Shown piece by piece: positions 34,776 through 48,140 of a DNA stretch of 64,000 nt. The notes below the pieces were generated by a model that made no database searches, was not told where the DNA came from, and saw only the letters and a list, made by a program, of their open reading frames with translations. The position numbers and the translations under genes were made by a program. How positions within the stretch are numbered: position 1 is the first letter of the stretch; each line of letters starts with the position of its first letter. Origin of the DNA: Coriolopsis trogii (taxonomy: Eukaryota; Basidiomycota; Agaricomycetes; Polyporales; Polyporaceae); assembly GCA_020543525.1 (NCBI GenBank), contig JAHYIO010000031.1, forward strand, positions 930,001 through 994,000, in the 5' to 3' direction.

Positions 34776-37700
34776 CTCTCGTTAAGGAAAGTCTGACTGG
34801 GGACGTCCTTCCGGAACGTGCACTCTATGCATGTGCGCATCATCTTCCATTCTCATGACTGCATCACCTCGGACTATCATCCCGCTCAACTGCCCCTCCC
34901 TCCGCCGTCCAGACTCGCGCGGGCTCCAGTTCGACAAGAGTCTGGCCAGTCTCGACGGCGGACGCACGGGCAGTGTCAGCGCCACCGTCTACCCGTCTTC
35001 AGCGGAGGAGCGGAGGCGTCGCTCGCCCATGTCCCATCCCACCGCTCCCCGCGCTCTCTTCCTGCCTGTGAGCGTCCGTGCGGAAACGCTCTTTGACGTC
35101 CATAGTCCGACCGAAGTCCGGGCCTCCAAGCCCCCAGTCTCTTTGGATATGGAGCGAACCCCGGATCGCTGCAAACTTCGGCCCTTCGTCCTCTTATTTT
35201 CCCGTCCTTGCTGCATCCGGCATCTCTTTCCTGACCACCCTTGCGCAGCCCATCCACATAGCTGTCGACTGTACAAACTCGTCTGCCCAGCGCCCATGTG
35301 GCGATCATGAGCTCTCGGGCACACTCCTCCCGTGTCCCGCATGTCCTCCAGGCCTTCTGGCTTGGTCTGCCAGGGTCTACCGCGGCAGGTCGTGTCCAAT
35401 TGCGATCCATTGTCACTTGATCTCCATCCTGGTCACTCTACAGGGAGTGCACCGGAGCAGGCCCTGGACCCTTCCAGACTCGCTTCGTTCTATCCAGGAT
35501 GTCGTGAGAGCCATTGGCCCAGTCTTATTCGGCGCCACAGCCAATCTACTCCCGCTCGTTTACGCGCATTCTCATCGCCTTTCGACCGGTACCGCAAAAT
35601 ATGGCTAATGCGAGAATGTGTCACTGTCATGGCCGGCCTGTCGATGCGCATGTCATATTGACACACATGCATGTGCACAGCGCTCCTCCGCCATAGTCTA
35701 CCTGTTATCTAGTTTTGTTTCATATGGTCTTATTTCCCGCCCATGCGGCGCTGCCTCCTGCTGTTGTCGTCGCCGCACTCTCCATCCTGGCTCCATCTCT
35801 CCGAAAGTTCCTTGTCGACCGGGCACGTCGTCGCCGCCATCGCAATTAGTGATTGTTGCTCGACAATGGACCCTCCGATGTGATGCGCGCTTGGTTCCTA
35901 CCTGCCTGATCGGGCAATTATCCTCGGTGTTTATCGGTGCCATACGTCCTCGGCCATTATATCCCCTCCGCTCCGCCTCCCATCCTCCCATGCTGTCCGG
36001 CGCGACCTTCCACCTGCTTCGCCCATGCGCAAGGAGAGCCCGTCCAGATACCGAGTGCAACGTAATAGTCTCGTGCATGCAGTAAGGAGATGTATACTAG
36101 CACCAGTCGTGTGCGTAATTCCAATCAAGCATGCGCAGAGTTTACACCACAGCCGTGCCGATCCCGTCATTGTCGTCTAGATATCCGGACAACCAACAAC
36201 GTTAACGCTATCCTCCGACGCCCAACCACGGCTGCAATCATCCACCGCACCTGCGTCCGCTCAAGCACTCTTCAGCTCGCGGCAGGCACAACTTTGAAAA
36301 GGACTTGGGTTTGTCCTTACTTCGGCGGACCGCGCACGACTGAATGTGGACGTGAGCCGGGTTCTATACTTGATATACACGGGCTCGTTCCTTGCACCTT
36401 GAGCTTCGGCGATGCCGCGCAATCACCCGAATCCCGAGCCTCCACTACGTCGGATCGCTTGTCCACACTCTAGGCCGACCTCGTCCGGAGTTTCTCCAGC
36501 CTCAACGCTCGCAATGCTCGCATTCTAGCCCAAGGTTAGTGTGCAAGTTCGTGCTACCATCCACGCGGGTCGCGCTGACGGTATGCAGGACGAACGCAAG
36601 AGACATGCGCGTGCTCTCGTCGCCGCCGCTCTCAGAGGAATGGCGACGCTCAACCTCCACAAGCGCCTTACGGAAACTCAGGTCCCAGAAAGCCGTGTCT
36701 GCCGCCGGCATGCACATTGCTTCAACCTAGGCTCGTCGGCGTCAGTTTCACTATAGGACGCAGCGCATCTTGAAGACTGCTCCTGCCCAGGTATGTCTCA
36801 TTGCTGAGCCACTCGCAATGAACTTGTGCATTGACTATGAGGTAAGAATGCTAGAACGACCAACGTAAGGAGCCTCTGCAAGTCCCCGTGAAGCGCACGT
36901 TGTAGAGCACCATGAGGAACGCAACTTGCCGCCGCCGAATCTATCCCGCTCAGCGCCGTTATCGAAGAACTTCATTGCGAACCCAACGCGCAAAGGATTG
37001 CCGTAAGGCCTGCACCATGAAGCTATCGGCGGGTCACTACTAAGGTTTCCATTCCCACTTGTCGGAGCTACATGGTACGAGCTTCGCTGACGCCGTTTTC
37101 GGTCTCCTATCTCTCCTTACGTTCAAGTCGGAAAGTGGGGTCATGGTTGGCGGTAGTTCCATGCTTGGACGTGCGCCACCGTCCGGGGTCCGTGAGTAGA
37201 CATTTCAGGCTAGTGACGATTCCGCGCACATACGCGAAACGCGTTCCAGGTCATTTGGGGCATTTGGGGTCCGGGGCATGGATGGCTCCCGGATCCTAGC
37301 TGTCCCTCTGGTTTGTGTACGCGCGAGCCGCCAGGTATGCATAGTAACACGGTGCTGTGCAGGGCGAGCGAGGTCGACGTGCCGCGGAGCTCGAGAATAG
37401 CGTATCTTGGCCGTCGCGGGTGTCGGAATGGCCTCGATTCTCAGCGTGCTCTTCTCTCCAGACTCACTGAAGCGCACCAAAACGCGCTTTGGCGGCTGAG
37501 AAGGCTTCTTCTGCTCGTGCGCGCTCGAAGGCTGTCTGCAGAAAGGGGCGCTGTCTGTCGTCATCGGCTTTGTGAAGTGACGCCCCCTTCGCTGCCACGC
37601 TGCCGCCCGCGACGCCCGCCCGAGGTCGGCTTCTATCACCCACTTTGAGCGCCAGTCACGCGACGAGCTCAGCCAGCTCGGGCGCAGTAGCCTCGCAGAG

Positions 37701-39164
37701 ACGCGTGAAGCTGGCCTCTCCATGATCCCAGCGCACATGCCATTGTGTGCCCTGGGGGAAGGACGGTACTCCGCTGGCAGCTGGCAGCGTGCGGCGTGTG
37801 CCACGCGGCTTGCGTATTTGATGGATATGGATGAGATCCGTGTCCTGTGGGATCTGGGGATTCGCGACGTCGTGCGTGCGTGCAAGCGAGAGAACTCTGA
37901 CCACTGCGGTGTGGCTACTGATTTTGTCTTCGAACCCGCGGCTTCCCCGTCTTCCTTTGCTGCGCTAGCTTCCCTGCTGTTCCGAGGGTTCCGACTTTCG
38001 AGGGAATCGTGGACACACGTTCATGACGCGTGTCGGGCGAATGCGTGTCATTCGGGGACGCGGACTGAGAACTTTCTCGACCCTCACCCCTACATGCGCA
38101 CGGGACATGGCCGCCACCATAATTCAATGCACCGTTGCAGAGCTAGTGTGGGGCTCGCACGAGGGATAGACGAGGTATGTTTCCAGTGCCAGCTCCCATG
38201 TACTAAACTTACCAGCGGACTCTCTCACAGTGTCATGCCCGCGTATCGCCCGAATGAGGTGTAGCCAGGGCGCCTAGTATGGATCACGCTGTCTTCAGGG
38301 ATGAGCCACAATAAGGAACACTCAAGCTCTGTTTGAGCACCGGTTGGCGTCTGGACATATGAGTAGAGACCCCGAAGTCCACGGTCCAGATCAGTACCGT
38401 CTCGCCGGCGGTCGCAACCTCTTCGTCACATTGAACATACGTCTCTCATATGAACTCGAGAGTGTCCTTCCGCATGAGACATAGAGACGTTACCGAAATC
38501 CATGATCGGTCGGTGGCTATAGAGAGTGAGTGTATATCACTGCTGACAGAATTTAGGGGCGTCGCACGGTCTACAACCTATCGCCCAGCCCGATTCTCGT
38601 CAGAACATCCGAGTCCAGTGCACCTTGGTTGCTTGTAACCTGCCATCCGGGCGCACATCGCTGCATTCCTCTTCGTCATCTTTCCGCGAGTCACGTCGAT
38701 CGTCAGAGAATATTGGCAAGCTCCCAAGCACTCGGCGCTTTGCTTGAGGTGTGACAACTTTCTCTCGGTCTTCCCTTGTGTGGCACATCTCACCGACACG
38801 GCGACCGAAGGCAAGATAAGATGACCGTGGACGGTGGTGACTTCGCTCGAGTCCACGTCGGCGTCGCGTAGACTGTTCCTATATGTGTGTACTCTCAATA
38901 TATGTTGAGACTTGTTCAGCATCCTGATACTTCTAGTGTTGAACGGCACTGAGTAAGCCCTGGAGGGGAGGATGATATTGTGTGCCGATGAATTGAATGC
39001 TCGCATCAGTTCAGCTACTGGTGGATTTCCTTCGAACCCTTCGCGGCCGTCTTCTCAGCTTATAATAAAAGCGTATTCGGCTCGTCGTGGCTTTGGAGCC
39101 CACAAGGAAACGGCCATTGAGAGGTCTTGAGTCCTGCGCATGAGTACGATGACCGACAAAGAAT
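34776..39164. other. gene-poor segment between the inverted arms (right part)
   Basis: Over 4 kb I found no gene that I can support. Open frames overlap on both strands without domain character, for example plus 37722-38264 against minus 37205-37904. A minus-strand stretch at about 37760-37660 (GVPSFPQGTQWHVRWDHGEA) looks more protein-like than its surroundings but has no partner exons. The segment ends at the right arm of the inverted duplication. Confidence 0.4.
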
Positions 39165-39385
39165 TCGTGACGATGCTGGTATGATTGTACAGAGAAGAGT
39201 ACGGGGCTGCTGCTTGGCCATGGGTCTCATGATGAACGCGAGTAAATAGCTAAGATCATTGACCAACCAATTGTCACCAACGACAACCATTCCCACCCGC
39301 GTCGCCAATACGAACTTCCAAACGACAGCGGAACAGCTCCGAGCCATGGACTGGCACAAAACCCCCTCCCGACCTATCCACCTCT

Positions 39386-39718
39386 TCAAGAGGACGAGAT
39401 CGTGCCGCTCGCACTGCCGTCCTCGCAAGTGATCGACGTCCACAGGAACCAGTCGCCGTGCCAGCTCTGGTCGTTCGAAGCCTCCTGGCGAAGGCAGCTC
39501 TTGACGGCGTCGTTGGCGTTGTTGAAGCTGACGCACATGTGGCCCTGCGTCTTGGCGGTGTAGCACCCGCCGTTGGCGTCAATCAGTCGCTGGGCCACGG
39601 CCGCAGGAGAGTTGTCGTCCCTCCAGCGTCCGGCGTCGTTGTTGTGCTGGCAGTTGCACTGCGCGGCGGCTCCGGCCCCGAGGGCGGCGAGGACGACGGC
39701 GACGGTCATGAGCTGCAT
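39386..39718 (-). CDS. small secreted cysteine-rich protein, copy B
   Basis: This 110-residue frame starts at 39718 (MQLMTVAVVLAALGAGAAAQ) with a signal peptide and the same six mature cysteines as copy A. In a by-eye comparison of the two coding sequences there are 6 base differences in 333, two of which change a residue. Both copies keep an intact frame and a TATA-like element, so both may be expressed. Function is unknown. Confidence 0.78.
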   Translation of the reverse strand: MQLMTVAVVLAALGAGAAAQCNCQHNNDAGRWRDDNSPAAVAQRLIDANGGCYTAKTQGHMCVSFNNANDAVKSCLRQEASNDQSWHGDWFLWTSITCEDGSASGTISSS

Positions 39719-39873
39719 GGTGATAGCGATGGTTGACTTTGGTGTTCTGTGTGTTTTGGGGTCAGCTCTCCTTGAAGAGGAGTTGAGGATGATAGGAGAG
39801 GCTCGCACCTGGAGAACGAGTGATTTAGGAGTTGTGGATGTTGACTGGGATCTGAGGAGCACTCCACGTCCCT

Positions 39874-39880
39874 CTTTATA
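39874..39880 (-). promoter_or_regulatory. TATA-like element of right secreted-protein gene
   Basis: CTTTATA on the plus strand reads TATAAAG on the minus strand, about 155 nt upstream of the start at 39718 and matching the left-arm position. Confidence 0.45.
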
Positions 39881-40690
39881 CTACCGATGCGGCGCCATTT
39901 TCTCTTGCCAAGGCTTCCAAGGTTCACAATTACCTTGAGCATGAGCGCGATGTGGAAATGAGGATGACCGATGGTGTGTGCGGTCGGACACCGTCGATGC
40001 CCGTTGCACACGTTGCCAGAGCACGATGAATGCGAGCCACGCCTCTGCTCTCCCGAAGAGGTCTTCGGGTTGTTCATTCCGCAGGGTTTCAATAGGCGGT
40101 GGTCGTGCAGTTCGTCGGCACATCACCAAAATGTGTAATTGGCGGGAACAGGCGGTGAACACGGTCGGACGCGGTTATCGTCGGTTAGCCACAACAGTGG
40201 GGCATAGCGAAGGTCGGGTACAACTCATTGACACCTGTCGTACCCGTAGAAGCCCGCACGGGGCGAGGCCCATGAGTCTCTTGAGTCAGTCGAATGAATC
40301 TGGACTGGCCACTACTCCGTATACGTGAGCGCAAATGCAGGCCTTGCGCTCAGTGCATGTGAGTCAGACCCGACAATTGCGCAGCATAAACGTCAGCAGA
40401 CGTACCATACATCGCCTGCTCCTCCAGCCACGAAAGGAGGAGGTGCTTTACAGGAAGCGGATTAACCTTCACCCGCGATTGCGTACAAAGGAAAGACATG
40501 ACTTGCTGCAGTTTTTCACTGATGAGGCCGTCGGAATCAGAGGCAGGACCCCAAGGCTCGCAAAAGCTCGTGGGCCATCCCTCGGCATCCGGTCACATCG
40601 GACATGCCATTACCCTCGATGCGGTACAAGCATGCGGCGTGTTCGCTCAATGTAACTCGCGGGACTTCCACTTCGCGTAGCTCTCAGAGG

Positions 40691-42548
<1,858 letters not shown>

Positions 42549-43420
42549 TTTGGTCGGCGGAGGGTCTTGAGGGAGCCGCAAGGGAGCTTTTTGAGGGTTA
42601 GAGGACGTCGGAGACGGTGAGGATGAGTATAGGCGCCTCACGCACCAGTCGCTTGTTTGATCGTGTTGTGTCCGCCACCTGCGAAACAAGGTTTGCAATC
42701 TGCGGCATCTCCCGGGACAGCTATACAGTTGATGAGGGTCCCGCTGTCCGGCCCGCGACTGCCGTTCGTGACTTCGCATGTTTTGAAGTTTCCATCCACT
42801 GCCACTGCTAGAGGGTGGCTGCTTAGCCACGCCCTACTTCACTCCTGCAACGTCAACTCTCAGCTTCTTCTCCAATATGGCACATGGGTAGAACTTCCTT
42901 GGCCCAAGTAGCAAGATGGTGTCCCACACAGTGCCGTGGCGAGGCCTTCCGGGAGCGCATGGCCAGCGTTTTTGCTTTCGTGACTTGTCAATCGCTTGCT
43001 ACCAGGACCAAAGTCCCGATAGCGAAGCATGTTGTGCTGAGTCGAGTATGCAATAGCCGACCCATTTTTTCGCATCACCAGTCTCCCGTATAGGCACCTT
43101 TATGCTGCGAACCGTCTGCGAAGCGCACTCGGTTGTCCGGCATTGCGTTGTCTGCGGTTGAGTCACGAGGTTCTGCGTGTTTCTCTTCGGCTCAGGGAGG
43201 TGTGAAGACATAGAGAAAGACAGAAAGTCAGGCCATCGACGTTCTCTTTCCAATCCTGACAGCAATCGTGACAGGCGGTCGTCGATGGCTTGCGGCGCGC
43301 CGATCATTCTGCTCTTTCCTAACGCGTCTTTAACCTGCGTCATGCACACACATATAATCCGCGCACTGTCTTGTCGTTGCCCCTCCAGCTTCTTCCCCCC
43401 TCCTTCGACATCGAGCAAGC
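42549..43420. other. divergent intergenic region
   Basis: This is the shared upstream region of RPS5 (minus) and the gene starting at 43421 (plus). No coding sequence was recognised. A pyrimidine-rich run (ccctccagcttcttcccc) precedes 43421. Confidence 0.5.
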
Positions 43421-45291
43421 ATGACCACTGAGCGCATCCGTCGTAGCGTCCACGTCGAGACCGCGCTCCTACCTGACGATCTGCGCAGTGCTTTGTCGCA
43501 ATGTGGCGAGATGTGAGTAGAGACTCGTCAAATGCTCGACCCATCTGACCCATCGATATATGCGCAGTCGAGGCATATATGCGGCAGGAAACACCGAAGG
43601 GCGAGTATACTCGCAGTACTACGTGGAGTATCGCGATACCAAAGGCGTCAAGCGCGCTTGTGCCCTCCAACTCCCCGGAACCTCACTACAGACCCTCGAG
43701 GCCTCTCCAGATCTCGTAGAACGCTTCTATTCTGTGCTGTCCCCAGACCTGCCGCCGAAGCCTCACACAACTGTGCTCACGAAGGCACGCAGCTCCCCGT
43801 ATCGCAAGCAGCAGAAAAAGTCGCGCCTCACTCAGCAAAGTGAGTTTGCCGATGTGCTTCATGTAGCGGGACAATTTAATTATGATCTACCCAGCGAAAG
43901 ACAAGCAACGCCCCGCAACGTACACTGTTCTCGAACCAATCTCCGCTTCTCACACATCGTCCTACCATCCTGCGCTCCGCTCTGGTTCCTTCGACAAGGA
44001 GAATCTTCCTAATTTCGACTCCGTTTCGTCTCTTCCCTGGATAGGCCATATGACAGAACCTGGTTTTGATATACCTCCCTTCGCACCCGCATACACCCCA
44101 CAACAAGGCAATCAACCACTGTCTTTCTCCCTGTCGGGCTTCACGGACATATCATCGAGTTCTTCTGGCCTGTCCATCACGAGCTACGAAAACGAAGAAT
44201 GTACGCCACCACCTAGGATCTTACTCGGCAGTGATTCGCCCCACCTTTCCTTCCAACGGCATCACACCCATATTCAAGTCGACGACCTCAACGACTGTCC
44301 AACCGAGATAATCCAGATCCTCAAAGACACCGCTAGCGATGGCGCTGAACGCGGGAAGTGGATGATGGTCGCCGCCCATTATCGAAAGCGAGGAAACCTC
44401 GACGCCGCCATCGCAGTCGTCAGTGCCATGGTCGATAGTAAGGATGTCATGTCTAGTTGACTACCACAGATTTATTGACCTGTCATACATCTAGTGATGC
44501 TCAGCGTTGGAATGGGAATTTCCGATCTCAAGCCCGCGGTCTTAATGCTCTCGAGTTGTCATCTCGATGTAGCACGGCGTGAGCGTACTCGACACGGGGC
44601 TGATACGACGGAGAGCAAGTTGCACTTCGAACAGGCGTGTGCGGGTTTTCGGACGTTGTACGGAGCTTATGAGCCCCCGTCCATGGGCAACTTGGACGAG
44701 TCGTCCCCCGAGACCTGCCGCCCTGCAGCTACGGAACCTCTGGCCTTGTCTGCCGCCGCTCAATCCGAGCGTTCCACAACTCCCATCTCGGCCCCGACAG
44801 GACTGCAGGGGGCGCCGGTTATTCCTGCCGGGTCAGTCGATACTCCCTCTACGTCTGCACGGAGGGGCGGGCGTATCAGGCTACTCGAACGTGAGGTCCA
44901 GTCGCTGCGCGATCGCCAGCGGAATCAGAAGCAATCTCTCGAGCGCACGCGCTCCTCCAAACGTAAACTCGAGGATGACCTAGAGGGGGAGCAAACTCGT
45001 CGGCGGCGGCTTGAGGTTCAGCTCGAAGACGCGGAGCAGGTCATCGTCAGTGCGCAGCGTGAAGAGGAGTATGTACGTGAGCAGTGTCGCGTTGAAGCTG
45101 AGAAGCGTAGACGGGCGGAAGATCGGCTTGATGAGTTGAGGAGGCAGATGGAGGCTATCGAGCCTAGGGCGGTAGAGAGCGAGGAGAGGGAGAGAAAGAT
45201 GAAGGAGCTGTTTGGAAAGCTGGGCGTCGCGTTTCTGAAGGCTGCTAGAAGTGACACGGTGGATCTTCCGACTCTGAATGTCAGACTCTGA
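43421..45291 (+). CDS. protein with RRM-like N-terminus and C-terminal coiled coil
   Basis: The ATG at 43421 gives MTTERIRRSVHVETALLPDD, then SALSQCGEI. After an intron (donor at 43513) come RGIYAAGNTEGRVYSQYYVE and YRDTKGVKRACALQLPG, a beta-alpha-beta pattern resembling an RNA-recognition motif. A second intron (about 43840-43894) restores the frame to KDKQRPATYTVLEPIS. A Ser/Pro-rich middle follows, then a helical block (GKWMMVAAHYRKRGNLDAAI, TPR-like), an intron near 44440-44492, and MLSVGMGISDLKPAVLMLSS. The C-terminal 130 residues form a strongly charged coiled coil (LLEREVQSLRDRQRNQKQSL, then VRLDELRR-type heptads) ending at 45291. I do not recognise an orthologue by name. RNA binding is inferred only from the weak RRM resemblance. 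Confidence 0.7.
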
Positions 45292-45460
45292 GAGCGTAGG
45301 CATGGTGTATGTCGTATGCATGCAGCGTATCATTATAACTCGATGTATTCCCTATTCTATGTCACATGCTTTCGTCGGATTGACTCTATGATTACGTAGC
45401 TATTAGTAGGATGCTTATTGTGTGTCATGGACACGACATCCGTGGACTACTGTCGTGAAC

Positions 45461-46992
45461 TCAGGGTAACTCATGGAAGGGGAAGGGTTGCTTAGGGGAG
45501 ACGTACGTGAAGGTTCTTGGATGGTCGGGTTGACGTTGAATCTGGCAATTATATGGGCTATACAATACGATCATATGGCTACAACCCGGGATGATAGCGA
45601 GATACAACCAGGACCCATGGAGAGAAATACAAAACCCGTGTCGACAACATCGGTTCAAATCTTGCGGCGACGACTTAGATGGTGGCCTACCGGTCGCAGG
45701 CAACTTCTCGTCAGTATTGTGAAGGAAAGAACGGGTAAAAAGACACACCTTGACCATCGACCACGACGAAACCACATCCCGTATCCGCTCGACTAACTCC
45801 TTCCGGCACGCCTCACAGGTGACGGACTCGCCGACGGTTTCGAGGTGCATGCGGAGAATGTTAGCTGAGAGGCCTACCATAGAAAAAGTACCTGACCGTG
45901 AGTGATCGTCTTCCGGAACGGCATACACACCCCGATAAACGGAAGAGTATGAGGAGGTGGTGGTAGTGGTGGGGGAGGAGGATGAGGATGAGGAAGGGAT
46001 GGGGATGGGGGCGGAAGGGGATGCGAGAAAAGAGATAATGGAGGCAGCCTTACTGGGCGCAGCGTCCCACACCAACTGTGCCGTCGCGAGTGCCCAGGCA
46101 CGCATGAGCTTCGCCTGCTCACCGGCGGCGGTGCACGCGTCGGTCGGGGCGTGCGCCAGTGGCGGTTGGAGGACAATCTGCCGGAGGGCAGCCATCCGGT
46201 TCTGGTGGAGGAGGAAGAGCCGCTTGAGGTAGACCGGCCCCATCTTCGTCGCGAGCGTGTCTGTGATCGTGGAGAGGTCGAAGGAGAGAAGGTGACCGGA
46301 GATGGTCACTGCGAGCTCCTCGAGCTCGAGCGAGCCGGCGAGCGCATACGTCTCGATCGGGCGGTAGGGTGCATGGGAGAGGAGGAGCTGGTAGAGCGGT
46401 TGGTGCGCGGCGCTGGCGTGTGTGGCGAGGTCGACGCCGTATTTAGTGAGAGCTAGGAGGGCCGCTTCGACCGTGTCGAGGGAGGGGAAGAAGTGGACGC
46501 AGGACAGCGAATATATCGTGTGGAGGACGACGTTAATGACGTCCCCGTCTTCAGAGGCAAAGATGGTCGATAGGAAACCGTCGTATGCGGGCTGAATGGC
46601 AAATATCCGGCCGTCAAATCCATTGGAGGAGATGTTGGCGATCAGATGGCGATGGACGTAGAAATAGACGTGGTTCGAGGAGACGATGACGGTGTCCGGT
46701 AGGAGGTCATCGACGCGGAAGGAAGGCTGGAAAGTTACTGATACAGTGGCGTCGTCGGGGTGCTCTATATTAGAAGGGCTCTGCTGTGGGAAATCAGAGA
46801 GGGATGTGAGGTGTCATCGAATGGTTCGAGTGGGGGGGAAGAAAAGTTCGGGGGGACACGTACGGGCATCGCGGCCTGGCCGGCATAGTGACATCCGTCT
46901 TCAGGAGTGCTCCCCTGGCTTGTGTTATAGGGACTTGGTACCCCGCTTGATGAATCGGGGGATGGGTAGAAGCGATTCGACAGAGGGTTCAT
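45461..46992 (-). CDS. BTB/POZ domain protein, C-terminal end uncertain
   Basis: The minus-strand start at 46992 gives MNPLSNRFYPSPDSSSGVPS, a first exon ending at a GTACGTGT donor at about 46860. Exon 2 begins after TTTCCCACAG and reads HPDDATVSVTFQPSFRVDD, DTVIVSSNHVYFYVHRHLIA, then NISSNGFDG and DVINVVLHTIYSLSCVHFFP. This is the BTB fold with the Agaricomycete-type C-terminal extension (YALAGSLELEELAVTISGHL, then YLKRLFLLHQNRMAALRQIV). A Ser-rich low-complexity insert lies at about 45950-46020. A late Cys pair (VTCEACRKELVERIRDVVSS) ends near 45750 at SMVK, where a GTGTGT donor probably starts a last intron. The frame read straight on stops at 45461. It may act as a Cullin-3 adaptor or in protein-protein interaction. 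The target is unknown. Confidence 0.75.
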
Positions 46993-48140
46993 TGTATGTG
47001 GGTGATATGGTGAAAGTCAAAGATATCGAGGTTTAGTGTGCGGGTAAAGACGGCCACAAGGGTGCTGGTTTCCGCGTTGCTCTTCAACACGCCTTCTGCC
47101 TCATGACAGGATGGAAGACGTGCGTGCTGAGAAACAGAACGGAATGAAGGCACAATTGACGCTGGAATATAAGAGCCCAGCTATCGACGTGTGCGAGCCG
47201 TGACACGCGTCTCGCGCAGTGCCGCGCTTAGCCAATTAAATCGCAAGCTGATAGTTGCCGTGGCTAGCCAACAATCTTGTCTGCTCCTGCTAAACCTTTA
47301 TGAGTGCCAATTGTCTGGTTTTCATCCGCAGATAAAGGAAGAGAAGCCCTGCCCGAGTCATGCACACGTCAGCTGCTGACAGGTTGGTAATGCATGGCAA
47401 AGGAGCTTAGTACTCCTGGTATGCCTCGAAGACCTTCGATGGCCGGCCGATATGAGAAGCTTGCGTGTCATGAGTCGGAACTAGGGACCTGTGTGGCCAG
47501 TGTCGTGAAAGCGAGGCGGGTGAAGCAAACACGCTAGGTGCTTAACTGAACGTGTCCTGCTCAGGGTCCCGTCTCGCTCCACTCGCGAGAATCGAAATAC
47601 AAGGGCCGATGTCCGAATTGCTAACGCACCGTAAGTCGGCCAATTGGCGTCCAATGGCTCGTTCCTTGGGATGTGGGAGGGAGGCCTGAGTGCACTGGCT
47701 CACTGGCCAATTTATGTAGAGCTGACTCAGGTCGCTACAATTATGCCCCGGGCGAGCCAAACCACCGACGCCTCCAAGGACAGTTGTAGTACCTTGTGGC
47801 ATTTGTCGAGATTATTCTGGGCGCTATTGGGGTATGCTCGGCAACTTCCGAATTCCTACGAAGGGTCCCACTCATGGGCGCCACTCTAGCCATGCACCGC
47901 GGGAATGAGGCAACTCCGAAGCCCCGCCGTGGTGGACGCCAAACTCCTGTCTCGCACTCTGGAGCGTAGCGCGAACTTACGGGAATGTCCTGGACAACGG
48001 AAGCAAAGCTCGTCCGCTCGGTTGCGCACGACTCGGACGTCGGGGGAAGAGAAAGCTGCTAACGGACACAGCCTCTGAGTAGAGGCAAATCTATACAACA
48101 ACGAAGTAATTTCATAAGACAAAAATATTCACAACCCAGC
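46993..48140. other. intergenic, no gene seen
   Basis: This holds the upstream region of the BTB gene (minus) and the 3' region of the aldo/keto reductase (minus). No protein-like frame is present. Confidence 0.5.

Larger units (their letters stand above)
39165..40690 (-). repeat. right arm of the 1.5-kb inverted duplication
   Basis: This is the reverse-complement match of about 26545-28080. It contains the second secreted-protein gene, the shared TATA-like element and upstream DNA with substitutions and short indels. The counterpart of the left-arm frame (26560-26790) carries stops and frame changes here. Confidence 0.85.

Noticed and set aside
37205..38264. Overlapping 226-codon (minus) and 180-codon (plus) frames
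   Set aside because: Neither has a recognisable domain or exon partners, and they overlap each other. I could not decide that either is real.
39458..39938. Long plus-strand frames across the right inverted arm (and the matching minus-strand frames at 27453-27780 in the left arm)
   Set aside because: They are antisense shadows of the secreted-protein gene. The sense strand has a signal peptide, stable Cys pattern and promoter element, the antisense does not.
45640..45680. GGTTCAAATC resembling a tRNA T-arm
   Set aside because: No acceptor stem, D-arm or anticodon arm at the right distances. It lies inside the 3' part of the BTB gene.
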